Notes: generated by a model not told the origin, from the sequence alone. Counted from the stretch's first letter, positions 41,499 to 50,433 are shown. The stretch: DNA of 64,000 nucleotides from an uncultured Collinsella sp. (GCA_959019775.1 CAUEPS010000001.1:1-64000); one strand, 5' to 3'. A program made the numbers and translations.

Positions 41499-43411
41499 AG
41501 GGCAGGGACTTTCGGCTCATCGTCGAGCTGCGGAATGGTGCCTACCACGTTGTCCGCCAGCCAATTCATCTCGACAATCTGCGTGCTCGGCAGCGGAGGG
41601 AAGCCTTCGATCTGTACCACGCCGTTCTGGCTGTGGAGCTCGCCGCCAAAGGGGTTGATGGATCCCTCAACAATGCCGTTGCGGAGCAACTGCACGAGTT
41701 TGCGCGTTTGGTAGGGTAGGCCCGGAGCGTAACGGATGTCGATAACGCCGGAGCTCATGCCATACCAGTAGTTGACAGCGCGCACTTGGTTGTCGTCGCT
41801 GGTCTCGTCCCACGTGCCGTGAAGAAGGCTTTTCACGATAAGCTCGTAGTAGCGCCCCCAGTTCCAGACGGGCATGGCGATGCCGGTAACCTTGCCATCG
41901 ACCAAGCGGTGAAGCCCGTAGGCGGTGGGATCTTCCAGCGACTTTGACATATCGGCGCCGGTCATGACGCTCACGCCTTCGCGGCACATGGCCTCGGCGA
42001 GACCTCCAGCGGGCACATCACCCCAGGTCAGGATAATTTGCGCACGGGGGTCGAGCAGCGAGGCGCCAATCGCAAAGGCGTTGATCTCGCTGAGTGCGCC
42101 CGAGGCGAAGACCGACGCGTGGTAACCGATGCGGTGGTTGTCCGCCATGCTGGCGGCAAGGGCGCCGAGGAGAAACTTGGCCTCGTACATCTTGCCAAAG
42201 TACGAGCGTACGCTTTGATGGGGAAGGCCGATAGAGCAGTTGAGGAACCGAACCCGGGGATACTCAACGGCAGCCCTGAGCGTGTATTCCATCAGGCGGT
42301 GCGAAGTCGAGAAGATGACGTTTGCTCCATGTTTGACAGCCGTTTCCACGGCGGCGTAGAACACATCCGGATCGTGACAGTCCTCGAACGCCTCGGTGCG
42401 CACGATACCGCCAAAGTGCTCATCGAGATACTGACGCCCTTGGTCGTGCAGGCTGTCCCAGCTCGACGTCGCACAGGGGAACTCATGGATAAAGGCGATG
42501 CGCAGGGGGTTGGCCGCCGAATAGACGGTCTTGCCCATAAAGAAGTTGAGCACGCCGGAGGTGGACTTGGCGGGCGACTCCTCCTCGTCGACGCTCGGTG
42601 CTTCGACAAGATCGACCTTGTCCTCGTCATTTTTGCCGGCAATGACCAGCTCACGCCAAATCTTGCACAGGCGGTTTACGACAATATCCGTCGGCGTATC
42701 CAGCAGGCGGTCCTGGTTGTACACATTGAGGTACATGAGCATGGCGTCGGCAGGCGTAATGTCCAGGTGGTCGCCGCCTGCGCGAAGGTAGGCACGCTTA
42801 AAGAGCAGGAAGGTGTGGCGCAGGTAGTCGACCTTTTTCTGCGGCCATTTTTCGATAAGGTTCTGACCGAGCATCTTGGCGAGCGTTTCGTAGCTTCCCT
42901 CACGCGAGAACTCGATCTCGTATAGGGGGCAGACGCGCCAAAACGCGCAGAACTCACCGTACAGGCGGCTTTCGACGGAATCCCATGTGCCGGGGTAGAG
43001 ACGGGTGACCTTGGCCGAAACCGTCGGGGCGTCTAGGAATTTGAGGACACTGACGCGTTTGTTGCCTTCCTGGACATAGAACCGATGCATAAACTCGGTG
43101 ACGATGATGGGGTCGCGATAACCCTCGGTCACCTGGATGTCGTAGAGGTTGGACCACTTGCGGGCGAACTCGGTGCTAAACGGAAGCAGGGGCATAAAGT
43201 TACACGAAAAGGCGGACTGACGGCCCTTGGTGACCGTGCCGACGACCATTTCGAGCGGAATATCCCTTAGGCCGACATTCTCTCGCTGACCTAAGGGGAG
43301 CTGAGCAACCAAGCTATCGAGGTCCGTAAGGTATGGATGCTCGCTTTGGCTGATGGCGCGACGGCGTCCCTGCTCGCCGCGCTTGCGTGCTTGACGATAG
43401 GCCTCTTCCAT
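41495..43411 (-). CDS. ParB-like domain fused to BMP/PnrA-type ligand-binding domain
   Basis: This is a 638-residue protein without signal peptide or lipobox, so it is probably cytosolic. Residues about 50-140 resemble a ParB/sulfiredoxin fold (DPIIVTEF, then YVQEGNKRVSVLKFL). A helical linker covers about 140-300. Residues about 310-630 resemble the BMP/PnrA substrate-binding fold used by nucleoside ABC transporters (RIAFIHEF, YEAKFLLGALAASMA, RIGYHASVF, ILTWGD). This suggests an intracellular ligand sensor rather than a transporter part; the function is not known. It overlaps the phosphoesterase gene by 4 bases. Confidence 0.65.
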   Translation of the reverse strand: MEEAYRQARKRGEQGRRRAISQSEHPYLTDLDSLVAQLPLGQRENVGLRDIPLEMVVGTVTKGRQSAFSCNFMPLLPFSTEFARKWSNLYDIQVTEGYRDPIIVTEFMHRFYVQEGNKRVSVLKFLDAPTVSAKVTRLYPGTWDSVESRLYGEFCAFWRVCPLYEIEFSREGSYETLAKMLGQNLIEKWPQKKVDYLRHTFLLFKRAYLRAGGDHLDITPADAMLMYLNVYNQDRLLDTPTDIVVNRLCKIWRELVIAGKNDEDKVDLVEAPSVDEEESPAKSTSGVLNFFMGKTVYSAANPLRIAFIHEFPCATSSWDSLHDQGRQYLDEHFGGIVRTEAFEDCHDPDVFYAAVETAVKHGANVIFSTSHRLMEYTLRAAVEYPRVRFLNCSIGLPHQSVRSYFGKMYEAKFLLGALAASMADNHRIGYHASVFASGALSEINAFAIGASLLDPRAQIILTWGDVPAGGLAEAMCREGVSVMTGADMSKSLEDPTAYGLHRLVDGKVTGIAMPVWNWGRYYELIVKSLLHGTWDETSDDNQVRAVNYWYGMSSGVIDIRYAPGLPYQTRKLVQLLRNGIVEGSINPFGGELHSQNGVVQIEGFPPLPSTQIVEMNWLADNVVGTIPQLDDEPKVPAL

Positions 43412-43467
43412 GGTGTCTACTCCCTTAGTCGTTTAAACAACGATATGAACCATGGTACCACGAATGA

Positions 43468-43507
43468 AAACCACCACAAAGATGCCTGTCCCCTTTGCGG
43501 TGGTTTA
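43468..43507 (-). repeat. GGGGACAGG-core hairpin repeat (family A), mscS copy
   Basis: Plus-strand AAACCACCACAAAG (43468-43481) pairs with CTTTGCGGTGGTTT (43493-43506), with one mismatch. On the minus strand the element reads TAAACCACCGCAAAGGGG then ACAGG, and its first three bases are the mscS stop codon. Confidence 0.75.
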
Positions 43508-44272
43508 GGCGATGATGGGGGCGATGGCGCGGATGCAGGCGTCGGCAGCGGTGAAAGTGGTGCTGTCGTCGCTGACGATAAAGATGATCTTTCCTTTGAT
43601 GCCAAAGTCGCCGATTTCGCTAAAGAGCACGTAGGGCTCCTTGTCAAAGCCCGAGATGGGAAGCACGGCGGCCTTGGTGGCGCTGGTCAGCTCGTCTGCC
43701 AGCGCGTCGAGCGAGGCCCACTTGGACGTGTCCTTTACGGCAACGGGCACAGCCACGCGCCCAAAGGGCATCAAATGCACGAGCGTGTTCTTGGAGATGT
43801 TGGAGTTGGGGACGATGATGGTCTGCCCGCAGGCATCTTCGATGGTCGTGTGGCGCCAGGTGATGTCCTGGACCACGCCCGACACGCCGCCGACTTCGAT
43901 ATTGTCGCCAGGCTTGATGATGCCCATAAACGTAACCTGCATGCCGCCAATAAGGTTTGACAGCGTGTCCTGAAAGCCGAGCGAGATGGCGATGCCGCCG
44001 ACGCCAAGAGCGGCGACGAGCGCGTTTGCGTTAATGCCAAAGCAGTTGTCGAGGATAAAGCTGCCGCCGATCATCCAGATGACGGCGCGTGCGATGTTGA
44101 TGAAGATGCTCGATGCCGGAAGCGGGTTGTCGTCGCGATTGAGCAGGTGACGCAGGGTCTTGGATACGACCTTGGTGGCGACGGCGGTGCCTATCGCCAA
44201 GATGACGGCCCAGATGATGTTGTGGACCCACCGTTGCTCAAAGAAATGAAGAATCGGCTCAAACAATTCCAT
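43505..44272 (-). CDS. Small-conductance mechanosensitive channel (MscS family)
   Basis: This membrane channel opens on osmotic downshock. The 255-residue protein is a compact MscS. Three hydrophobic helices lie within residues 15-115, with the pore helix ALVAALGVGGIAISLGFQDT near 84-103. The beta domain follows with GDNIEVGGVSGVV near 122-134 and IIVPNSNISKN near 149, then a C-terminal alpha/beta domain. GGAGG lies upstream of the ATG. The gene stands alone; its TAA stop is provided by a family A hairpin. Confidence 0.92.
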   Translation of the reverse strand: MELFEPILHFFEQRWVHNIIWAVILAIGTAVATKVVSKTLRHLLNRDDNPLPASSIFINIARAVIWMIGGSFILDNCFGINANALVAALGVGGIAISLGFQDTLSNLIGGMQVTFMGIIKPGDNIEVGGVSGVVQDITWRHTTIEDACGQTIIVPNSNISKNTLVHLMPFGRVAVPVAVKDTSKWASLDALADELTSATKAAVLPISGFDKEPYVLFSEIGDFGIKGKIIFIVSDDSTTFTAADACIRAIAPIIA

Positions 44273-44316
44273 GTAGGGAAAACCTCCTTATGATCGTCCA
44301 ACCATGATACCCACCA

Positions 44317-44350
44317 AGAAGCCCGTCCGATCAAATTCGGACGGGCTTCT
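44317..44350 (-). terminator. Terminator after the nucleotidase gene
   Basis: A perfect 14-bp stem (AGAAGCCCGTCCGA at 44317-44330 with 44337-44350) and a 6-base loop. On the minus strand TTCTTGG follows. It ends the nucleotidase transcript. Confidence 0.8.
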
Positions 44351-44401
44351 GTGCTCGATATAAGGTTTACGCGGCGGGGCTGTAAGGCCCGGCGGTGTAG
44401 C

Positions 44402-46426
44402 TCAGCGTCGACGCTTCCAGATAATGCCGAGCATGATGACGATGATGCCGCCGATAAGGCACGCGCCAACTACTGCCAGCGTGCGGTCTCCCGTTGTGGC
44501 AAGCTTACCGGTCGTCTTCTTGGTGATGACCTTCGTGGCCGTCGTGTCCGTCTTAGGCGAGGGCTTAGGCGTCGGGGCCGGTGTGGGCGTGGGGTCCACG
44601 GCAGCGGAGCCAAAGCTGATGGTGCCCGCGAGCGAGGCCATCTTGCTCTCCCAGCTGTCCTGCCCGATCAGTGCCCTCAGCGCCGCCTCGCACGTGCCCC
44701 ACTCGGTGTACTTGGTGGCGTGTGCAAAGGTGGGAAAATCGGTCGTGTTGGTAATGATGTAGTTGTTGGTGGCGACGGTATAGGTCTTGGCGGGGTCGAG
44801 CGTGCTGCCGTCTTTGGTGAGTGTGGCACTCACAATGCGCTTGCCTTCGGGCTGCGTCCAATCAATCGTCACGTTGATGCCGCCAAAGGAGAGAACGCTG
44901 CCAGAGTCATCGCGCCACTTGTACTTGTCTTGCGCCTCCTGCTCGGTGTGACCGGCCGCCACATAAGCCTGCTGAAGCTCGTAGCTGTCGTTGCAATCGT
45001 CGCTGATTTGTAGCGAGTGCTCGAGCGCTGCGAGGAAGTCCGCGCCGGTCATGGTCCAGGTCTCCACGGTGTTGCCGTAGGGCGAGATGGCGATGACGTT
45101 GCCGGCGGTCACGTTGCCCGCCGCGATGCCGCCGCGGATGCCGCCAGCGTTTTCGATAGCGAGGTCCGCGCCCGTCAGGTCAAGATAGGAGCTGCAAATC
45201 ACGTGGCCGATGGTCTGGGCCTTGGTGGTGTCGCCCTCCTTGCTGGGACGGAAATCGGTGGTGCGCACCATTTCCCAACCATGCGTGCCTGCGGCGTCCT
45301 CGCCGTAGAAATAGTTGGTGGTGGATGTGCCAAGCACCTTGTTCGATTCGTTTTCAAAGGCCTCGTCGAGCGGCTTGATCTTGTTGCGGACGGCTTCAAG
45401 GCAGCTTTGGTAGTCGGAGCCCTTGTCGGGGTCTGCCAAAAGGTCGTTGACGTTCTTGGCGGTGTAGAGCTTCTCGTCGCTGCCGTCTGCAGGGACCGTG
45501 ACCGTGTCATCGTCGGTCGTCTCGGTGCCATTGGTGTCGTACTTGTACGGAATGGAAAGCAGCCCCACCTCGGCAAAGGCGCTGCCTGCCTCGACAACGT
45601 GGATTGTCTTGCCGTCGGCTCCCGTCACCTTCTCGTTAAGGTTGATGTGCTCGTGGCCTGCGATAAGGGCATCGATGCCACGGAGCCGTGTGGCAAAGGT
45701 CTTGGCGTTGAGCGTATGCGCGATACAGACGACAACGTTGCAGCCCGCCTTGCGCAGCTGCTTTGCCTCGGTATTGATGGCGTTCGTGGCACTCGAGAAC
45801 GACGTGCCCGCGACCAGGTCCGCGCGCAGCGAGGATCCCAGCGACTCATCCATGGCACCCACGACGCCGACCTTGATTTTGTAGTCGAATGTGGAGTGAT
45901 CCTCGCTATCCTCCCAGGTGCGATCGAGCGTCTTCGTGATGCTCGAGCTCCATACGCCGCTCGTAGACTTCGCGTTCGCGCAGAGCATGGCGAAGGGCGT
46001 GCCGGTGGTGCTGTAGCCGGTCATGGTGCGGAGCTTGTCCGCGCCGTAGCTCCAGTCGTGGTTGCCCGGCGTGGTCGCGTCGTAGCCGTCTACATAGAAG
46101 GTGTCCATGAGCTCGGCGATGCTCTTGCCCTCGCTCATGGTGGCGAAGGACTGCCCGTGGAAGGTGTCGCCCGCATCGAGCAAAAGATCGGGGGCGTTGC
46201 CCTGGGCGCTATAAAGGACCGCCAGTCCGTCGAAGCCGACGGTGCCGGTGCCCTTGCTTGCGTTGTAGCTGTACTTGTAGCTGCCGTGGATATCGTTGGT
46301 GTGCATGACGGTCACAGAGCCGTCAATAGCGGCGGGCAGGTTCCCAGCGAAAGCGAGGCTTGGGGTGCCTGCGAGCGCGCCGGCAAACAACGCGGCGGCT
46401 AACGCAAGGCGGGGGAGTCTTTTCAT
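44402..46426 (-). CDS. Cell-wall-anchored 5'-nucleotidase/metallophosphoesterase (UshA-like)
   Basis: This surface enzyme probably releases phosphate from nucleotides outside the cell. Its 674 residues begin with a signal peptide (about 1-27, ending SLAFA). The metallophosphatase domain follows (MHTNDIHGSY, DAGDTFHG, PGNHDWSY, AGHEH). The 5'-nucleotidase C-terminal domain covers about 370-590 (ENAGGIRGGI, SPYGNT). Then come a Pro/Thr linker, the sorting motif LATTGD, a transmembrane helix and a KRRR tail. The LATTG form of the LPxTG signal suggests a sortase of the class that accepts LAxTG. No sortase gene is in the window. Confidence 0.9.
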   Translation of the reverse strand: MKRLPRLALAAALFAGALAGTPSLAFAGNLPAAIDGSVTVMHTNDIHGSYKYSYNASKGTGTVGFDGLAVLYSAQGNAPDLLLDAGDTFHGQSFATMSEGKSIAELMDTFYVDGYDATTPGNHDWSYGADKLRTMTGYSTTGTPFAMLCANAKSTSGVWSSSITKTLDRTWEDSEDHSTFDYKIKVGVVGAMDESLGSSLRADLVAGTSFSSATNAINTEAKQLRKAGCNVVVCIAHTLNAKTFATRLRGIDALIAGHEHINLNEKVTGADGKTIHVVEAGSAFAEVGLLSIPYKYDTNGTETTDDDTVTVPADGSDEKLYTAKNVNDLLADPDKGSDYQSCLEAVRNKIKPLDEAFENESNKVLGTSTTNYFYGEDAAGTHGWEMVRTTDFRPSKEGDTTKAQTIGHVICSSYLDLTGADLAIENAGGIRGGIAAGNVTAGNVIAISPYGNTVETWTMTGADFLAALEHSLQISDDCNDSYELQQAYVAAGHTEQEAQDKYKWRDDSGSVLSFGGINVTIDWTQPEGKRIVSATLTKDGSTLDPAKTYTVATNNYIITNTTDFPTFAHATKYTEWGTCEAALRALIGQDSWESKMASLAGTISFGSAAVDPTPTPAPTPKPSPKTDTTATKVITKKTTGKLATTGDRTLAVVGACLIGGIIVIMLGIIWKRRR

Positions 46427-46490
46427 GGCAGTTTCCTTAGTCCTTAGCCAGAATGTCTGGTTGAATATCGGATTATCGACATAATATGCG

Positions 46491-46530
46491 AAAACCGCCG
46501 CAAGGACGTTTGCCCCTTTGCGGCGGTTTT
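46491..46530. repeat. Hairpin repeat (family A-like), tandem copy
   Basis: AAAACCGCCGCAA (46491-46503) pairs perfectly with TTGCGGCGGTTTT (46518-46530). The inner sequence carries GCCCC and GGAC remnants of the family core. It lies between the nucleotidase promoter region and another family A copy at 46541-46586. Confidence 0.7.
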
Positions 46531-46540
46531 GACGTTTGTG

Positions 46541-46586
46541 CAGATAAAACCTGCCAAAATAAACCTGTCCCTTTTTGGTAGGTTTA
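46541..46586 (-). repeat. GGGACAG-core hairpin repeat (family A), ABC-transporter copy
   Basis: This 46-base element is nearly identical to 7062-7107 when read on the minus strand, except that the A/G difference in the left arm and the C/T difference in the right arm are exchanged. It starts with TAA, the stop codon of the ABC ATPase gene. Confidence 0.8.
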
Positions 46587-47378
46587 GCTTAGCAGCATGC
46601 GGTCGTTGGCGAGCTCGCCGCCCGAGACCTCCTCGAATTTCTGCAGCAGGTCGGCTACGGTGAGCGACTTCTTCTCATCGCCCGCCACGTCGTAGATCAC
46701 GCGGCCTTCGTGCATCATGATCAGACGGTTGCCCAGACGGATGGCGTCGTTCATGTTGTGCGTGACCATGAGCGTGGTCAGGTGGTTCTCGTCGACGATC
46801 TCCTCGGTCAGGTTGAGCACCTTAGAGGCCGTCTTGGGGTCGAGGGCCGCGGTGTGCTCGTCGAGCAGCAGCAGGCGCGGCCTGGTGAGCGTGGCCATCA
46901 ACAGGGTGAGTGCCTGGCGCTGGCCGCCCGAGAGCAGGCCGACCTTGGCGTTGAGACGCGTGTCCAGACCAAGGTCCAGGCGCTTGAGCAACTCAACGTA
47001 CTCATCTTTCTCGGCCTTGGTGACGCCCCACGAAAGGCCGCGACGCTGGCCGCGACGCTTGGCGAGGGCCAGGTTCTCGGCGATTTGCATGTCGGCAGCG
47101 GTACCGCGCATGGGGTCCTGAAACACGCGGCCCAGGTACTTGGCGCGCTGCGACTCGCTCAGGCGCGAGATGTCGGTGCCGTCGAGCTCAATAACGCCCG
47201 AATCGAGCGGGTACACGCCGGCGATCATGTTGAGCAGCGTGGACTTGCCGGCGCCGTTGCCGCCGATCACGGTTACAAAGTCGCCGTCATTCAGGGTGAG
47301 GTCGACGCCGGTGAGCGCGCGCTTCTCGGTGACGGTGCCCTTGTTAAAGGTCTTCTTGACGTGCGAGAGCTTAAGCAT
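46584..47378 (-). CDS. ABC transporter ATP-binding protein (TrpXYP-like system)
   Basis: This is the energising subunit of an importer. The 264-residue protein has Walker A GGNGAGKST near residues 39-47, the signature LSGGQRQAL near 144, Walker B LLLLDEHTAAL near 163, and the switch His in MVTHNMND near 200. The ATG at 47378 has GAGG 6 bases ahead and lies 8 bases inside the end of the permease gene, so translation is coupled. With the permease and lipoprotein it forms a three-gene uptake operon of the type used for tryptophan or tyrosine; the true substrate is not shown. Its stop lies in a family A hairpin. Confidence 0.88.
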   Translation of the reverse strand: MLKLSHVKKTFNKGTVTEKRALTGVDLTLNDGDFVTVIGGNGAGKSTLLNMIAGVYPLDSGVIELDGTDISRLSESQRAKYLGRVFQDPMRGTAADMQIAENLALAKRRGQRRGLSWGVTKAEKDEYVELLKRLDLGLDTRLNAKVGLLSGGQRQALTLLMATLTRPRLLLLDEHTAALDPKTASKVLNLTEEIVDENHLTTLMVTHNMNDAIRLGNRLIMMHEGRVIYDVAGDEKKSLTVADLLQKFEEVSGGELANDRMLLS

Positions 47379-48294
47379 CTGCCTCATCCCCCTTCGTGTA
47401 GGAGCTGCGGAGCTTATAGCGCTCCCAAACCACGGGTACGCACAGGGCCACAGCGACAATTACGGCGGAAAGCAGCTTCATGTCGTTGGCGTCCATGCCC
47501 AACTGCAGCACGATGGCGCGGATAAGGAAGTACACCACGGAGCCAAAGACGGCGGAGGCAAGACGGACGCTAAACTGCGTGAGGCCGCCGGGCAGCAGAC
47601 GGCCGAGCACCTCACCGATAACAATGGCGGCAAGACCGATAACGATGGCACCGGTGCCCATACCAATGTCGGCATACTTTTGGCTCTGGCAGATGAGCGC
47701 GCCCGAAAGGCCGATGAGGGCGTTGGAGAGCACGAGGGCGATCATCTTGGTGGAGTTGGTGTTGACGCCCAGGGCGCGGATCATGTACTCGTTGTTGCCG
47801 GTGGCGCGCAGCGCCGAGCCAATCTCGGTGCCAAAGAACCAATACAGGATGGCAACGATAGCCACGGCGAGCAGGATGCCCAAGATGATGGCAACGGTGG
47901 ACTGCGGCAGGCCGGTCATATTGCTGACGGCCGAGAACACGGTGCCCTTGGCAAGAATGGGCGTATTGGACTTGCCCATGATGCGCAGGTTGATGGACCA
48001 CAGGCTGATCTGGGTGAGGATTCCGGCGAGGATCGCGGGAATCTCGAAGACGGTGGTCAAAATGCCCGTGACGGCACCCGCGATGGCGCCGGCGCACATA
48101 CCGGCCAGCACGGCGAGCAGCGGGTCGACGTTGTTATTGACGATGAGCACAGCGCAGACGCAGCCGCCGAGGGCAAAGCTGCCGTCGCAGGTCATATCGG
48201 GAATGTCGAGCAGGCGGAACGTGATAAACACGCCAAGCACCATAATGCCCCAGAGGACGCCCTGCGAAACGGCGCCCTGCAATGCAATGAGCAT
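47371..48294 (-). CDS. ABC transporter permease (TrpXYP-like system)
   Basis: This is the membrane subunit of the same importer, 307 residues with about eight to nine hydrophobic helices, of the branched BPD_transp_2 type. The N-terminal GVLWGIMVLGVFITFRLLDI and the LRATGNNEYMIRALGVN loop (about residues 164-180) are typical for permeases paired with PF04392 substrate-binding proteins. AGGAGGT precedes the start. It lies between the lipoprotein and ATPase genes on the minus strand. Confidence 0.88.
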   Translation of the reverse strand: MLIALQGAVSQGVLWGIMVLGVFITFRLLDIPDMTCDGSFALGGCVCAVLIVNNNVDPLLAVLAGMCAGAIAGAVTGILTTVFEIPAILAGILTQISLWSINLRIMGKSNTPILAKGTVFSAVSNMTGLPQSTVAIILGILLAVAIVAILYWFFGTEIGSALRATGNNEYMIRALGVNTNSTKMIALVLSNALIGLSGALICQSQKYADIGMGTGAIVIGLAAIVIGEVLGRLLPGGLTQFSVRLASAVFGSVVYFLIRAIVLQLGMDANDMKLLSAVIVAVALCVPVVWERYKLRSSYTKGDEADA

Positions 48295-48398
48295 GCTTCA
48301 TACCTCCTAGGATAGGGTGGACACGTGAGTCACCATGATAGCGGTAACAATGCATAAAAGAGCTGCGGCCGGATGTTTTGACTCATCCGAAACAAGCA

Positions 48399-48427
48399 GG
48401 GCGGACGCCGGTCTACAGCGCCCGCCC
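48399..48427 (-). terminator. Hairpin after the substrate-binding protein gene
   Basis: GGGCGG (48399-48404) pairs with CCGCCC (48422-48427), extended by CGC/GCG inside, followed on the minus strand by a T-rich stretch. It may partly terminate transcription so that the lipoprotein is made in excess over the permease (inference). Confidence 0.55.
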
Positions 48428-48497
48428 CTGTGGCTCAGATATTGAATAACGCGGCTAAAGCGCGAGCACGGGCTCTAGACGCATGCCGCGTATGGCA

Positions 48498-49478
48498 TTA
48501 CGCGTCCAGGGCGGAAAGGTCGATGCCCAGGGCCTCGGCCATTTCGTCGTTCTTGACGACGACCAGGTCCTTGCTCGAGAGGTGCTTGATCGGCATATCC
48601 TCGGGCTTGGCCTCGCCCTTCAGGATCTTAACGGCCATCTCGCCCGCGGCGTAGCCCAGATCCTCGTAGTTGATGGAGAGGGTGAACAGGCCGCCGGCCT
48701 TGCACATGCCCTCCTCGCCAGTCACGAAGGGGAGCTTGTTCTCCTTGCAGATCTGGCCGACCTGCGAGGCACCCGCGGCGATGGTGTTGTCGGTGGGGGA
48801 GTACAGCGCGTCGACCTTGCCCACGGCAGACTCGACGACGGACTGAATCTCGTTGGAGCTCGAGACGGTGAAGTCAGTGTACTCGAGGCCCAGCTTGTCG
48901 AGCTCCTTCTTGGCGGCCTTGATTTGGACGTCGGAGTTGGACTCGGCGGTGCAGTAGAGCAGGCCGACCTTCTTTACGTCGGGCAGGACCTTCTGCATCA
49001 TCTCGAGCTGCTCGGCGACCGGGGTGAGGTCGGAAGCGCCCGTGACGTTGGTGCCGGGCTTGTCGTTGTCCTGGACCAGGCCGGAGGCGGCGTAGTCGGT
49101 GATGGCGCAGCCCACGATGGGGATATCGGCCGTGGCGCCGGCGGCAGCCTGCGCGGCGGGCGTGGCGATGGCATAAATCAGGTTGACGTTGTCGCCCACA
49201 AACTTGTCGGCAATGGACTTACACGTGGACTGGTCGTTCTGGGCGTTCTTCTGGTCGATCTTGACCTTAAGGCCGCTCTTCTTGATGGCCTTGACGAAGC
49301 CGTCGTTGGCGGCATCGAGCGCGGAGTGCTCGGTGAGCTGCAGAACGCCGATGGTGTAGTCGGAACCGGCGGCAGCGGAGCCGGAACCAGAGCTGCCGCC
49401 GCATCCGGCGAGCGGGGCGAGCGCGAGCAGGCCGGCGGAGACCAGAAGGCTCCTGCGGCTGATGGTGATGTCCTTCAT
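48498..49478 (-). CDS. ABC transporter substrate-binding lipoprotein (PF04392 type)
   Basis: This is the extracellular binding subunit of the importer. The 326-residue protein has a lipoprotein signal peptide with SRRSLLVSAGLLAL and the lipobox LAGC near residue 24, then a Ser/Gly-rich spacer. The two-lobed binding fold starts at YTIGVLQLTEHSALD. Relatives bind tryptophan or tyrosine; binding residues cannot be fixed by eye. The ATG at 49478 has GGGGG upstream. An extended -10-like TATAGT lies in the leader. It is the first gene of the minus-strand operon. Confidence 0.88.
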   Translation of the reverse strand: MKDITISRRSLLVSAGLLALAPLAGCGGSSGSGSAAAGSDYTIGVLQLTEHSALDAANDGFVKAIKKSGLKVKIDQKNAQNDQSTCKSIADKFVGDNVNLIYAIATPAAQAAAGATADIPIVGCAITDYAASGLVQDNDKPGTNVTGASDLTPVAEQLEMMQKVLPDVKKVGLLYCTAESNSDVQIKAAKKELDKLGLEYTDFTVSSSNEIQSVVESAVGKVDALYSPTDNTIAAGASQVGQICKENKLPFVTGEEGMCKAGGLFTLSINYEDLGYAAGEMAVKILKGEAKPEDMPIKHLSSKDLVVVKNDEMAEALGIDLSALDA

Positions 49479-49638
49479 ATCATTACCCCCAGTATAAAAA
49501 TGGCTGGAAACACTGCACTGGGACAAAGTGCAAGTGGAACTATAGTAGCGCTGATGTCCATTTTTACAACAGCCTGGCGGGTTTTTTAATACAGAATCGG
49601 ATGGGCGGTACGGGTAGTCGAATGGGCGGCGGAGGGTC

Positions 49639-50433
49639 TTATGCGGCGGAGGAGGCGTCGTCCTCGTCCAGGGCGGCGAAGAGCTTCTTGCCGTCGAGCA
49701 GGCGCGTGCTGACGTTTCTCATACGGGCGATCTCGACGGTGCGCAGCGTATCGTCGGTGCCTCGGGCGTCGTAGACCGTTCCCAGCAGATACGAGATGCC
49801 ATCGCGCTGCCTGATGGCAAAGGGACGGAGTGTCATCCGTGCTGCTTCGGTTTCGCCGCGTGTCGTGACGCTCGAAATATCAAAACTCACCGTGGTTCCG
49901 TGGTCGATGGCCTGCTCGACGAGCTCGCACGTGTCGATGCGCTTGATGGGCGTGCGCGTTGCCTTGGTAGCCTTGCTGCCTGCGCTTGGAGCGGGCTCGG
50001 GTGTGTCGAGGTAGCCGCGAACGTCGGCACTTGCCATGGCAACTAAGTGCTGCGCCATGCTCTTGCGGATAGCGATAGGCGTGGAGCGGTTGCGCATGAC
50101 CATACCGTGGAGCCGGATGATCTCTTCGTCGGTGAGCGGGCGGGTAAGAAGTTTGTAGCCCACGCCGCGTTTTTACTCAATTTCGTATCCGGCATGGCGA
50201 AGCGCGGAGATGGCGGTGTAGATGCTGCGCCGCGCCGCCGAGATGGGCATGCGGGCGGGGTCGTCGGGATGGGCGAGGCGCCGGATCAACTCATCGGAAA
50301 GCATGGCCTTGTCCTCGCCGGTGTTTTCGCTCAAGAGCTGCAGGATGCGAACGGCGCGATAGGCTGCCATCGAGGCGGCGCCCCTCGTCGTGGTGTCGTA
50401 GGTTTCAACAGCGGCTTCGGTCATGGTGTCCAC
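49639..50433 (-). pseudogene. WYL-type transcriptional regulator interrupted by an in-frame stop
   Basis: The minus strand from 50433 codes for an HTH-type N-terminal half (MTEAAVETYDTTT to LRHAGYEIE), then meets TAA at 50175-50173. It continues in the same frame with KRGVGYKLLTRPLTDEE and a WYL-like C-terminal domain (SFDISSVTTRG, RPFAIRQRDGISYLLG, TVEIARMRN). Since both halves are in one frame and together make a normal regulator, one nonsense change (probably from a Tyr codon) has broken the gene. The C-terminal half could also be expressed alone from GTG 50163. Stop read-through is less likely. Confidence 0.7.

Noticed and set aside
49639..50433. Programmed stop-codon read-through in the WYL regulator
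   Set aside because: No downstream stem-loop or read-through context is evident; a plain nonsense change is simpler.
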